Of a stretch of DNA of 12,712 bases, positions 1-6,590 are shown in pieces. The stretch comes from an uncultured Flavobacterium sp. GTDB lineage: Bacteria > Bacteroidota > Bacteroidia > Flavobacteriales > Flavobacteriaceae. Under the pieces are notes generated by a model that was given only the letters and a program-made list of their open reading frames with translations, searched no databases and was not told the DNA's origin. The stretch lies in contig NZ_CAMLMK010000077.1 of NCBI RefSeq assembly GCF_946481155.1, forward strand, positions 1-12,712. Reading direction: 5' to 3'. A program made the translations under genes and the position numbers. Every line of letters begins with the position of its first letter. Position 1 is the stretch's first letter.

Positions 1-8
1 GCTTTTTG

Positions 9-90
9 TGCGGGTGATAGGACTCGAACCTACACACCGTGAGGCACCAGATCCTAAGTCTGGCGTGTCTACCAATTTCACCACACCCGC
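9..90 (-). tRNA. tRNA-Leu (anticodon UAG)
   Basis: Read on the minus strand, the 82 bases fold as a class II tRNA. The acceptor stem pairs GCGGGTG (90-84) with CACCCGC (16-10) and is followed by discriminator A at 9. The anticodon stem is CCAGA/TCTGG around the loop CTTAGGA, which puts anticodon TAG at 56-54. A long variable arm (about 46-34) and a TTCGAGT T-loop are present. The long variable arm plus UAG anticodon identifies leucine, reading CUN codons. The 3' CCA is not encoded: the next bases on that strand are CAA. It is likely transcribed from the promoter at 129-157. No terminator is visible before the window edge. Confidence 0.97.
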
Positions 91-128
91 AGGCTTATAA
101 AACAAGTAGTTGTTTCAGTAAGTGGGTG

Positions 129-157
129 CAAAGATAATAATTACTTCCAATTTCCAA
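129..157 (-). promoter_or_regulatory. Bacteroidota-type promoter for tRNA-Leu
   Basis: On the minus strand, TTG at 157-155 is followed after 18 bases by TATCTTTG at 136-129. This matches the TTG/TAnnTTTG primary sigma consensus of Bacteroidota. Transcription would begin near 122, about 30 bases before the mature tRNA 5' end, which is a plausible leader for a stable RNA. The match is seen in the sequence; activity is inferred. Confidence 0.65.
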
Positions 158-183
158 ACAAATTTCTTTAAAAAATTATTTTG

Positions 184-191
184 TACATTTG
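184..191 (+). promoter_or_regulatory. -7 promoter element of the M20 dipeptidase gene
   Basis: TACATTTG fits TAnnTTTG and lies 23 bases before the ATG at 215, predicting a leader of roughly 17 bases. No clear TTG lies at the expected upstream distance, only a TTT, so the -33 half is weak. The leader AACAACAA before the ATG is A-rich with no Shine-Dalgarno sequence. Confidence 0.45.
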
Positions 192-214
192 GCTTTCATC
201 ATTTTTAACAACAA

Positions 215-1603
215 ATGGACAATATTAAACAGTACGTTCAACAGAACAAAGAACGTTTTCTTAATGAGTTAATTGAATTATTAAAAATACCTTCCGTTAG
301 TGCCGACAGCGCTTATACTCAGGATGTTATTGATACCGCAACCGCTGTAAAAGCAAGTCTTGAAAAAGCCGGATGCGACTTTGTAGAGCTGTGTGAAACT
401 CCGGGATATCCTATCGTTTACGGCGAAAAAATAATTGATAAAAATTTACCGACGGTTTTGGTTTACGGTCATTATGACGTACAGCCGGCCGATCCGATCG
501 AGTTATGGACGTCGCCGCCTTTTGAGCCGGTGATCAAAACAACGGAATTGCATCCCGAAGGTGCGATATTCGCCCGTGGCGCTTGTGATGACAAGGGTCA
601 GATGTACATGCACGTGAAAGCATTTGAATATATGATTCAGAACAATTGCCTTCCGTGTAACGTGAAATTCATGATTGAGGGCGAAGAAGAAGTAGGTTCT
701 TCAAGTTTGAGCTGGTTCGTCGAAAGAAACCAGGAAAAATTAGCCAATGATGTGATCCTGATTTCCGATACAGGTATGATTTCCAATCAGCAGCCTTCTA
801 TCACAACCGGTCTTCGCGGACTAAGTTATGTGGAAGTGGAAGTTACCGGTCCGAACCGCGACCTGCATTCCGGTTTATACGGTGGAGCTGTGGCTAATCC
901 AATTAATGTTTTAACGAAAATGATCGCGTCATTACACGACGAAAATAACCATATCACTATTCCGGGATTCTATGATAAAGTGCAGGAACTTTCCATGGAA
1001 GAAAGAGCTGAAATGGGTAAGCGACCATTCTCTGAAGAGGCTTATAAAAAAGCTTTGGATATTGAAGAAGTTTATGGTGAAACAGGATATACTACCAACG
1101 AAAGAAACTCCATCCGTCCAACGCTTGACGTAAACGGAATTTGGGGCGGTTATACAGGTGAAGGTGCAAAAACCGTAATTGCAAGTAAAGCTTTTGCAAA
1201 AATTTCCATGCGTTTGGTACCTAATCAGGATTGGGAAGAAATCACCGAATTGTTTAAAAAACACTTTACAAGCATAGCGCCAAAATCGGTTAAAGTGGTT
1301 GTTAAGCCGCACCATGGCGGTCAGGGTTATGTAACTCCTATTGATTCCATCGGATATCAGGCCGCTTCAAAAGCCTATGCAGATACATTTGGCGTTCAGC
1401 CGATTCCGGTGCGTTCGGGAGGAAGTATTCCGATTGTAGCCTTGTTCGAAAAAGAACTGAAATCGAAAACCATTATGATGGGCTTCGGTTTGGATAGCGA
1501 CGCCATTCATTCACCAAACGAGCATTTCGGGGTTTTCAATTACCTGAAAGGGATTGAGACGATTCCGTTATTCTATAAATATTTCGTGGAGTTAAGCAAG
1601 TAA
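215..1603 (+). CDS. M20-family metallodipeptidase (carnosinase/CNDP-like)
   Basis: This 462-residue protein is a probable cytoplasmic dinuclear-zinc dipeptidase of family M20 that cleaves dipeptides to free amino acids. The expected landmarks are in order. YGHYDVQPAD carries zinc ligand H86 and catalytic-site D88. GACDDKG at 122-128 carries the bridging aspartate. EGEEEVGS at 155-162 carries the general-base and zinc glutamates (E158/E159 by comparison with CNDP2). D185 lies in SDTG. H218 lies in the lid/dimerisation domain (DLHSG). H432 lies in IHSPNE near the C-terminus. No signal peptide is present. The length matches full-length family members. The ATG at 215 follows an A-rich leader and a -7 element, so it is the preferred start. 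The gene stands alone, ends at a shared hairpin, and is not part of the hydroxyproline operon. Substrate range cannot be read from the sequence. Confidence 0.93.
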   Translation: MDNIKQYVQQNKERFLNELIELLKIPSVSADSAYTQDVIDTATAVKASLEKAGCDFVELCETPGYPIVYGEKIIDKNLPTVLVYGHYDVQPADPIELWTSPPFEPVIKTTELHPEGAIFARGACDDKGQMYMHVKAFEYMIQNNCLPCNVKFMIEGEEEVGSSSLSWFVERNQEKLANDVILISDTGMISNQQPSITTGLRGLSYVEVEVTGPNRDLHSGLYGGAVANPINVLTKMIASLHDENNHITIPGFYDKVQELSMEERAEMGKRPFSEEAYKKALDIEEVYGETGYTTNERNSIRPTLDVNGIWGGYTGEGAKTVIASKAFAKISMRLVPNQDWEEITELFKKHFTSIAPKSVKVVVKPHHGGQGYVTPIDSIGYQAASKAYADTFGVQPIPVRSGGSIPIVALFEKELKSKTIMMGFGLDSDAIHSPNEHFGVFNYLKGIETIPLFYKYFVELSK

Positions 1604-1622
1604 TTGCTGATAACATAAAAAT

Positions 1623-1661
1623 AAAATCCGTTCCTTCGATAACAGAAAGAACGGATTTTTT
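1623..1661. terminator. Bidirectional terminator between convergent genes
   Basis: AAATCCGTTCcTTC (from 1624) pairs with GAAaGAACGGATTT (ending at 1659), with one mismatch and a short loop. It is followed by a T-run on the plus strand and, through the leading A residues, a shorter T-run on the minus strand. It lies between the stop of the dipeptidase gene (1603) and the stop of the convergent secreted-protein gene (1677), so it probably serves both. Confidence 0.8.
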
Positions 1662-1676
1662 CGTTTGTGCAGAAGC

Positions 1677-2504
1677 TTATTTCTGAAGCCCTACAACAGA
1701 ACGATAGATATAATCGGAGTGTGTTTTAGTGAAATATTTACCCAGTTTTTTGTCAAATTCTTCTCTTTTTTTCTCGTCTTTCCATTGGGCTTTGAAAAGT
1801 TCTTCGTCCCGCGCAAATGCCTTTTCAAGATCGCCTAAAGATTCGACTACGTAGACTTCCACAAATTCAGTACTGTTGGAACCCCAGGCATGGGCGTATG
1901 GATAATAGGCTTTCAGAAGCTCATTTTTATTGGTTACAGCATCAAAAAGCTGTTTGTTAAGGTCTGTAAATTCTTTGTCGGTTCCGTCTTTAGGATAGGC
2001 AAAATTGCTTTTTCGAACGTAGTACACCATTTGCTTATCGGCGATTTTTGCCATTTGTTTTCTTCCGGGAACGGTAGCGTAAATTTCATCAGAATGACGG
2101 TGGTTGTAGAAGTTGCTTTTCTTTTCAAAGAAGGCTTTCCGTGCTTTTTCGTCGGGCCAGGCTTGCTTTTCTAACTCCATATTACGTGTCCAGCCTTTGT
2201 CAATATCTTCCCATTTCTCGAAGAGATAGACAAAAATGATTTCGGTGTTATCGGCTGTAAAATAATGGGTTACAACATTGGAGCCTTTTATGAATTCATT
2301 TTTCATAATGACTTTGTCGAAGTATTCCTTTTCTGCGGCTTTCCATTCGTCCTGTGAAAAATTGGCAAGATTTTCATTCCAGTGCATGGTAGTGGCAGTC
2401 AGGTAATAGGGTTTCTCTTCTTCAGCTTGGCTAAACATACTATTACTCGCAGAAAACAAGGCAAAGAGGAGTAACAAAAATTTGTAGTAATGATCGGTTT
2501 TCAT
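1677..2504 (-). CDS. Secreted protein with tandemly duplicated domain, function unknown
   Basis: I do not recognise a named family for this 275-residue protein. The N-terminus is a clear signal peptide: a basic start, the hydrophobic stretch FLLLLFALFSA, and likely cleavage after MFSQ at about residue 26. It has no lipobox cysteine, so it is probably periplasmic or secreted. The mature part is two copies of one unit, about 33-145 and 159-270. The copy ends align without gaps over 31 residues: W116-x-D-E-K against W241-x-D-E-K, and H137-S-D-E-I-Y against H262-S-D-Y-I-Y. Each copy mixes predicted strands (IIFVYLFE, FVEVYVVE) with charged helices. This resembles ferredoxin-like or dimeric alpha/beta-barrel stress-type domains, but that is only a guess. 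It is monocistronic and convergent with the dipeptidase gene. The start at 2504 is chosen because it precedes the signal peptide directly. Confidence 0.85.
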   Translation of the reverse strand: MKTDHYYKFLLLLFALFSASNSMFSQAEEEKPYYLTATTMHWNENLANFSQDEWKAAEKEYFDKVIMKNEFIKGSNVVTHYFTADNTEIIFVYLFEKWEDIDKGWTRNMELEKQAWPDEKARKAFFEKKSNFYNHRHSDEIYATVPGRKQMAKIADKQMVYYVRKSNFAYPKDGTDKEFTDLNKQLFDAVTNKNELLKAYYPYAHAWGSNSTEFVEVYVVESLGDLEKAFARDEELFKAQWKDEKKREEFDKKLGKYFTKTHSDYIYRSVVGLQK

Positions 2505-2551
2505 AATTTCAAAATTTATATTAATGATGCGTAAGACACAATTTTGAAATT
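2505..2551. repeat. 12-bp inverted repeat abutting a start codon
   Basis: AATTTCAAAATT at 2505-2516 and its perfect reverse complement AATTTTGAAATT at 2540-2551 are separated by 23 bases. On the minus strand the second arm ends immediately before the ATG of the secreted-protein gene. It could be a leader hairpin that affects initiation or a repressor site. Both arms are pure A/T except one base pair, so chance in an A/T-rich leader is possible. Confidence 0.5.
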
Positions 2552-2707
2552 TGAGGCGTGATTGGAAATCAGTGTAAATTTACGAAAAATTTAACATAAT
2601 TGATTGATTTTCAATAATATATAGCTATGAGTGGTATGTGCGAATGATAAATTTTAAAAGGCTGTAAAATAAGTAACTGGTTTACAACAAAATACAAAAT
2701 TTGGCGT

Positions 2708-2715
2708 TAAATTTG
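2708..2715 (+). promoter_or_regulatory. -7 promoter element of the DUF4407 gene
   Basis: TAAATTTG matches TAnnTTTG and is followed by CAG, as often seen in flavobacterial promoters. It predicts a start near 2722 and a leader of about 55 bases containing the palindrome at 2729-2746. A TTG at the expected upstream distance is missing; the nearest candidate is a TTTAC at 2681. Confidence 0.4.
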
Positions 2716-2728
2716 CAGAATCATCATC

Positions 2729-2746
2729 TCCCGATAGTTATCGGGA
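2729..2746. repeat. Perfect 18-bp palindrome in the DUF4407 leader
   Basis: TCCCGATA and TATCGGGA form two perfect 8-base arms around a 2-base centre (GT). The palindrome lies in the predicted 5' leader, flanked by CATCATC-type motifs at 2721-2728, 2750-2756 and 2770-2776, the last running into the start codon. No T-run follows, so it is not a normal terminator. It may be a dispersed palindromic element or a protein-binding site. Confidence 0.6.
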
Positions 2747-2776
2747 CAACATCATCAATCAAAAAAATGCATCATC

Positions 2777-3877
2777 ATGTTAAAACGTTTTTTCATTCTG
2801 TGTTCCGGCGCGGATAAAGATCTGATCTACGATTGTTCCAATGGCGAACAAAACAAATATGTCGGGATCGGAGCTACCGTCTTTTTTACTGCTATCATGG
2901 CATTTATAGCCAGTGCCTATGCGCTTTACACTGTTTTCGACAGTGTGTATCCTGCATTGCTTTTCGGAATTGTCTGGGGGCTGCTGATTTTTAATCTGGA
3001 CCGATTTATCGTTTCGACTATTCGAAAAAGAGATAACTTCTGGGGCGAATTTGTGCAGGCTTCCCCTCGAATTGTGTTAGCGATGATTATTGCCATCGTA
3101 ATTTCAAAACCGTTGGAGATCAAAATTTTCGAAAAGGAAATCAACACCGTGCTGCTGAAAGAGAAGAATGACATGGCCATGGCCAATAAAAAACAGGTCG
3201 CGAATTATTTCAAAGGCGATGTAGATAAAAACAAAGCTGAAATCAACAGCCTGAAATCTTCCATTGCACAAAAAGAAAAAGCGGTTACTGCATTATACGA
3301 TTCTTATATTACAGAAGCGGAAGGGACTGCCGGTACTAAAAAAATGGGTAAGGGGCCAATCTACAAAGAAAAAAGAGCCGCGCACGATATTGCCGTGAAA
3401 CAGCTTGATTCCTTAAAAGTAGCGAGCGCGAAAATGATCGTTGAAAAAGAAGCTAAAGCAAAAACACTCCAGGCCGATTTGGATAAAAAAGTAACCGAAA
3501 CCCAGCCGATAATTGACAGTTTTGATGGCTTAATGGCGCGAATCAATGCGCTGGGAAAATTGCCATTGCTTCCGTCATTGTTTATTATGCTGCTGTTTTT
3601 GGCTATTGAGACCTCGCCAATCATTGCAAAATTATTATCCCCGAAAGGCGAATACGATTTCAAATTGGAAGATACTGAAACAGCGCTAAAAACACATATT
3701 GAGCAAAACAACCATCAAAGAAAACTTCAGAAAGAGACCGACGCGGCGATTTACGATAAAGTCTATGAAGACATTCGGGATGATAAGGAACTTTACGATT
3801 ACAAACGGCAGGCAGCTTCGGATTTGCTAAAACTGCAGTCGGATGCTTATGTTTCGAAGCAGAAAAGTGTGATGTAA
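2777..3877 (+). CDS. DUF4407 family membrane/coiled-coil protein
   Basis: The 366-residue protein has the DUF4407 layout. A conserved N-terminus (ILCSGADKDLIYDC, residues 7-20) precedes three membrane segments at about 30-51, 58-80 (containing NLDRFIVS) and 96-114. A long charged, helix-rich region at about 118-250 follows and looks like coiled coil. A fourth membrane segment at about 263-285 (LFIMLLFLAIETSP) leads to a charged cytoplasmic tail. The family has no established biochemical function; the topology suggests an inner-membrane protein with a large soluble helical loop. The start at 2777 gives the conserved family N-terminus directly. An out-of-frame ATG ten bases upstream is disregarded. 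It is monocistronic, with a palindrome in its leader. Confidence 0.9.
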   Translation: MLKRFFILCSGADKDLIYDCSNGEQNKYVGIGATVFFTAIMAFIASAYALYTVFDSVYPALLFGIVWGLLIFNLDRFIVSTIRKRDNFWGEFVQASPRIVLAMIIAIVISKPLEIKIFEKEINTVLLKEKNDMAMANKKQVANYFKGDVDKNKAEINSLKSSIAQKEKAVTALYDSYITEAEGTAGTKKMGKGPIYKEKRAAHDIAVKQLDSLKVASAKMIVEKEAKAKTLQADLDKKVTETQPIIDSFDGLMARINALGKLPLLPSLFIMLLFLAIETSPIIAKLLSPKGEYDFKLEDTETALKTHIEQNNHQRKLQKETDAAIYDKVYEDIRDDKELYDYKRQAASDLLKLQSDAYVSKQKSVM

Positions 3878-3942
3878 TTTTGTCAGCTATCTGTAATTAT
3901 TTAACGGAGATAAATGCTCGAAAAATAGAGAGTAGTAAAAAA

Positions 3943-3966
3943 AAAGAGGCAAATAACTGCCTCTTT
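3943..3966. terminator. Terminator closing the hydroxyproline operon
   Basis: AAAGAGGCA (3943-3951) and TGCCTCTTT (3958-3966) form a perfect 9-bp stem with a 6-base loop. On the minus strand the stem runs into a long T-run (complement of the A residues at 3937-3945), so it is a strong intrinsic terminator for the leftward operon ending at 3984. On the plus strand it is followed only by CTTCC, so it would act less well for the DUF4407 gene. Confidence 0.85.
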
Positions 3967-3983
3967 CTTCCATTTAACCAATT

Positions 3984-5264
3984 TTAATTTAACCACTTAT
4001 TTAACGTATTCATTATCTTTTCCTGATCTTCTTTTGGGAAATGCCGCACTCTTGTGGCATGACTTCCGCCCGGTAAAACCATTTTCAATGCATCTACATT
4101 AGGCTTTGGCGTAGGCGCACAGGCGCCCCAGGTATCATAGCCTCCATAGATGTATAGTATTTTATTGCCTTTATTTTCCACATAATCCCGAACCTTCCTG
4201 ATATACTCCGGATTGTAAGTAATAGTAACGTTTTTTGGGGCAAAACGGGTGTTGGAGGTGCTTTTTACTTCTTTCAGCAGGTCTTTAACCGGAGCAAAAT
4301 TGAAGCCATAGTAGCCTAATTCGCTCATATGCTGGTAAAACGAAGGCAATAAATCATAGTACTTTTCATCATTATAAAAATCAATACCCACTATTTTATT
4401 CATGTAGTCAAACAGTGCTTTGGAAGAAGTTTCGTCATTAGGGATGTCTTCGCATTTTCCTCCCCATTGCCAAAAGGAAAAGGGAAATTCCAATGCTGCA
4501 TATTCCAGGGCTTCGCCCATTGAAACTTCGGTAAATTGTACCTTTTCTTTTTCGGCGTATTCTTTTATTTCTTTCAAAAGAGCTTCCCGGTTTTGCAATA
4601 AAGTCCTTTGAAACTGAAGTATCTTTGCTCTGCATTCCGGTGTACCTACGGTTGCCATATGGGATTCTGTTCTTGGATCTTCCTGGGTGTTAATTAGCGG
4701 CGCAACATAAGGCATGGCGACGTCAACATCATTAGGATATTTGGATTTATAAATCAATGTGGTTTCTCCTCCTTTGCTTATTCCTGTGGAGATCCATTTG
4801 CCTTTGTACAGCTTTTTCAGTTTTGTCACTATCGCATGATAATCTGCAACTGCCTGGTCGTTTGTCAAATAGTGCCATGGAATTGGATTTGGCCTGGACT
4901 TTCCATAGAAACGATATTCTACGATTACCTGATTGGATTTAAGCAATTCGCTGACTTCATTTTTCACATATCGGGCATTGTATCCTTCGGTTTCGATAAC
5001 CATAGGACTGTTAAAGTCAGCGTGGGACAAATAAACAAAGTGTTGAAAAGTTCCTTTTTCCGGATGCTTGTGATCTAATGGCTCATCCAAAATCAATTGA
5101 TAAGATTCTGAAAATCCTTCCAGGTTTTTTATTGGTGTTATCACTGCTTTAGGAAACAACTCGTTCAATTTTTTCTCTAAGAGAGTTTGTGTCCCTGCAA
5201 CGGTTTGGGCAGAACCGTTAAGAACGCCAAGCAAAACAAACAGGACAATTATTATTTTTTTCAT
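3984..5264 (-). CDS. Exported S37-family (PS-10) tripeptidyl aminopeptidase
   Basis: The protein has 426 residues from the chosen start. The family is serine peptidase S37, whose Streptomyces prototype removes tripeptides from N-termini, with proline in or near the third position. A signal peptide is present (KKIIIVLFVLLGVL, cleavage around SAQ at 18-20). An alpha/beta-hydrolase fold follows. The likely triad is S163 in GISKGG, D377 in GGYDTW and H402 in GGSHATR. RFYGKSRP at 118-125 is a typical S28/S37-like segment. An in-frame ATG at 5297 would add eleven residues before the signal peptide and overlap the upstream gene, so the ATG at 5264 is preferred; it leaves a 13-base gap. It is the last gene of the hydroxyproline operon, which suggests it releases short collagen-type peptides outside the cytoplasm. 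The family call is good; the substrate is inferred. Confidence 0.82.
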   Translation of the reverse strand: MKKIIIVLFVLLGVLNGSAQTVAGTQTLLEKKLNELFPKAVITPIKNLEGFSESYQLILDEPLDHKHPEKGTFQHFVYLSHADFNSPMVIETEGYNARYVKNEVSELLKSNQVIVEYRFYGKSRPNPIPWHYLTNDQAVADYHAIVTKLKKLYKGKWISTGISKGGETTLIYKSKYPNDVDVAMPYVAPLINTQEDPRTESHMATVGTPECRAKILQFQRTLLQNREALLKEIKEYAEKEKVQFTEVSMGEALEYAALEFPFSFWQWGGKCEDIPNDETSSKALFDYMNKIVGIDFYNDEKYYDLLPSFYQHMSELGYYGFNFAPVKDLLKEVKSTSNTRFAPKNVTITYNPEYIRKVRDYVENKGNKILYIYGGYDTWGACAPTPKPNVDALKMVLPGGSHATRVRHFPKEDQEKIMNTLNKWLN

Positions 5265-5277
5265 AATCTGATATAGT

Positions 5278-6588
5278 TTAAGATAACACCAGCACATTTT
5301 GTTGCATTAGCCTTTCAATTTCCTCTATTTCAATGGGTAAAGCAGCTGTTAAATTGATATTTCCATCCTTTGTCAGGAGATAATCATTCTCTAAACGGCA
5401 GCCTATTTTTTCTTCCGGAATATAGATTCCCGGCTCGCAGGTAAGCACCATGCCTTCTTCAAACGGGCGGGAGTAATAACCCACATCATGAACATCCAGT
5501 CCTAAATGATGTGCGGTTCTATGCATGAAATATTTTTTATAGGCCGGCGCATCCGGGTCCTGATTGGCAATCATTTCAGGAGTCAGCAATCCTAATTTTA
5601 AAAGTTCGGCTTCTATTAAATTTGCCATTTTAGCTTCATAATCCGTAGATAGTACGCCCGGTTTCAATAATTTGGAGCCTTCTTTTAAACAATGCAAAAC
5701 GGATTCATATACTTGTCGCTGTCTGGCAGAAAAACTACCATTAACAGGGACACATCGGGTAGTATCGGAGTTGTAATTTGCATAACAGACACCAAAATCC
5801 ACCAATATCATTTCACCTTCTTTGCAAGTGGCATCATTAGTATTGTAATGCAAAGCGCAGGCATTTTTCCCCGAAGCAATAATGGGTTTGAAGGCATGGC
5901 GTAACCCCCCGTTTTTTATCAGTTCGTAGGTGAGTTCTGCCTCCAATTCGTATTCCATTACCTCTGGTTTTACTGCTTTTAGCAAACGATTAAAACCTTT
6001 ACAGCTAATGGCCGCCGCTTTTTGTATTAGTTCAACTTCTTCCTTCGATTTAAATGGGCGTAATTCGGCGGTGATTTTAGCGGCTCTTTTATAATTGTGT
6101 AGCGGATATTTTTCTCTGCACCATTGGATCATCCGGTCCTGGCGTGTTAGCATTTCCGATGTAATCCGCTTAAGATGTTCATTATGTCCTAAATAGAACG
6201 TATCGGCTTCAAAGGCAAAAAATTGAAGCGTTTTCTCAAATTCGTGTGTCCATTTTACATTTTTCACACCTGAAATTTCGGTAACCTGTTCTTTTGTCAA
6301 AAAGTCCCCGTCCCATAGTTTACTTAATTCACTGACTTCCTTAACAAACAAAATGGCTCTGTTTTCGGGTACAAAAGCATCGGGATATAACAACAATATG
6401 GTTTCATCCTGATCAATTCCCGACAAATAAAATAAATCATTGTTCTGCGCAAATCCCATAACATCATCACAATTGGTAGGCATTACATCGTTTGACGTAA
6501 GTATTGCAATAGCGTTGGCCGACATTTTTTCACAAAAACGGAGCCTGTTTTTTTCGAATAGCTTAGATGGAATGGGTTGGTATCTCAT
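5278..6588 (-). CDS. pepP: Xaa-Pro aminopeptidase (aminopeptidase P, M24B)
   Basis: This 436-residue cytoplasmic dimetal peptidase removes the N-terminal residue from peptides with proline (possibly hydroxyproline) in position two. An N-terminal AMP_N-type domain covers about 5-150 (NNDLFYLSG at 49-57). The pita-bread catalytic domain has all five metal ligands: D264 (VDFG), D275 (NSDTTR), H360 (AHHLGLDVHDVG), E385 (CEPG) and E400 (RLEND). Supporting histidines H356 and H367 match E. coli aminopeptidase P. It has no signal peptide. The start lies 2 bases after the stop of the oxidoreductase gene, so the two are almost certainly cotranscribed. In this operon it fits trimming of imported Gly-Pro-Hyp-like peptides. 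The symbol is by family; it may not be the only pepP-like gene in the genome. Confidence 0.92.
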   Translation of the reverse strand: MRYQPIPSKLFEKNRLRFCEKMSANAIAILTSNDVMPTNCDDVMGFAQNNDLFYLSGIDQDETILLLYPDAFVPENRAILFVKEVSELSKLWDGDFLTKEQVTEISGVKNVKWTHEFEKTLQFFAFEADTFYLGHNEHLKRITSEMLTRQDRMIQWCREKYPLHNYKRAAKITAELRPFKSKEEVELIQKAAAISCKGFNRLLKAVKPEVMEYELEAELTYELIKNGGLRHAFKPIIASGKNACALHYNTNDATCKEGEMILVDFGVCYANYNSDTTRCVPVNGSFSARQRQVYESVLHCLKEGSKLLKPGVLSTDYEAKMANLIEAELLKLGLLTPEMIANQDPDAPAYKKYFMHRTAHHLGLDVHDVGYYSRPFEEGMVLTCEPGIYIPEEKIGCRLENDYLLTKDGNINLTAALPIEIEEIERLMQQNVLVLS

Positions 6589-6590
6589 AA

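Noticed and set aside
932..1315. Open frame on the minus strand inside the M20 dipeptidase gene
   Set aside because: It is antisense to a well-supported coding region, its composition is Phe/Cys-rich and unlike a real protein, and it has no recognisable motif.
2767..2817. Short frame beginning at an ATG ten bases upstream of the DUF4407 start (Met-His-His-His..., 16 residues) that could be a leader peptide
   Set aside because: It overlaps the true start out of frame, has no supporting conservation visible here, and arises from the CATCATCATG repeat; chance is the simpler explanation.
5265..5297. ATG at 5297 as start of the S37 peptidase
   Set aside because: It would put eleven extra residues, including two cysteines, in front of a clean signal peptide and overlap the upstream gene; the ATG at 5264 fits better.
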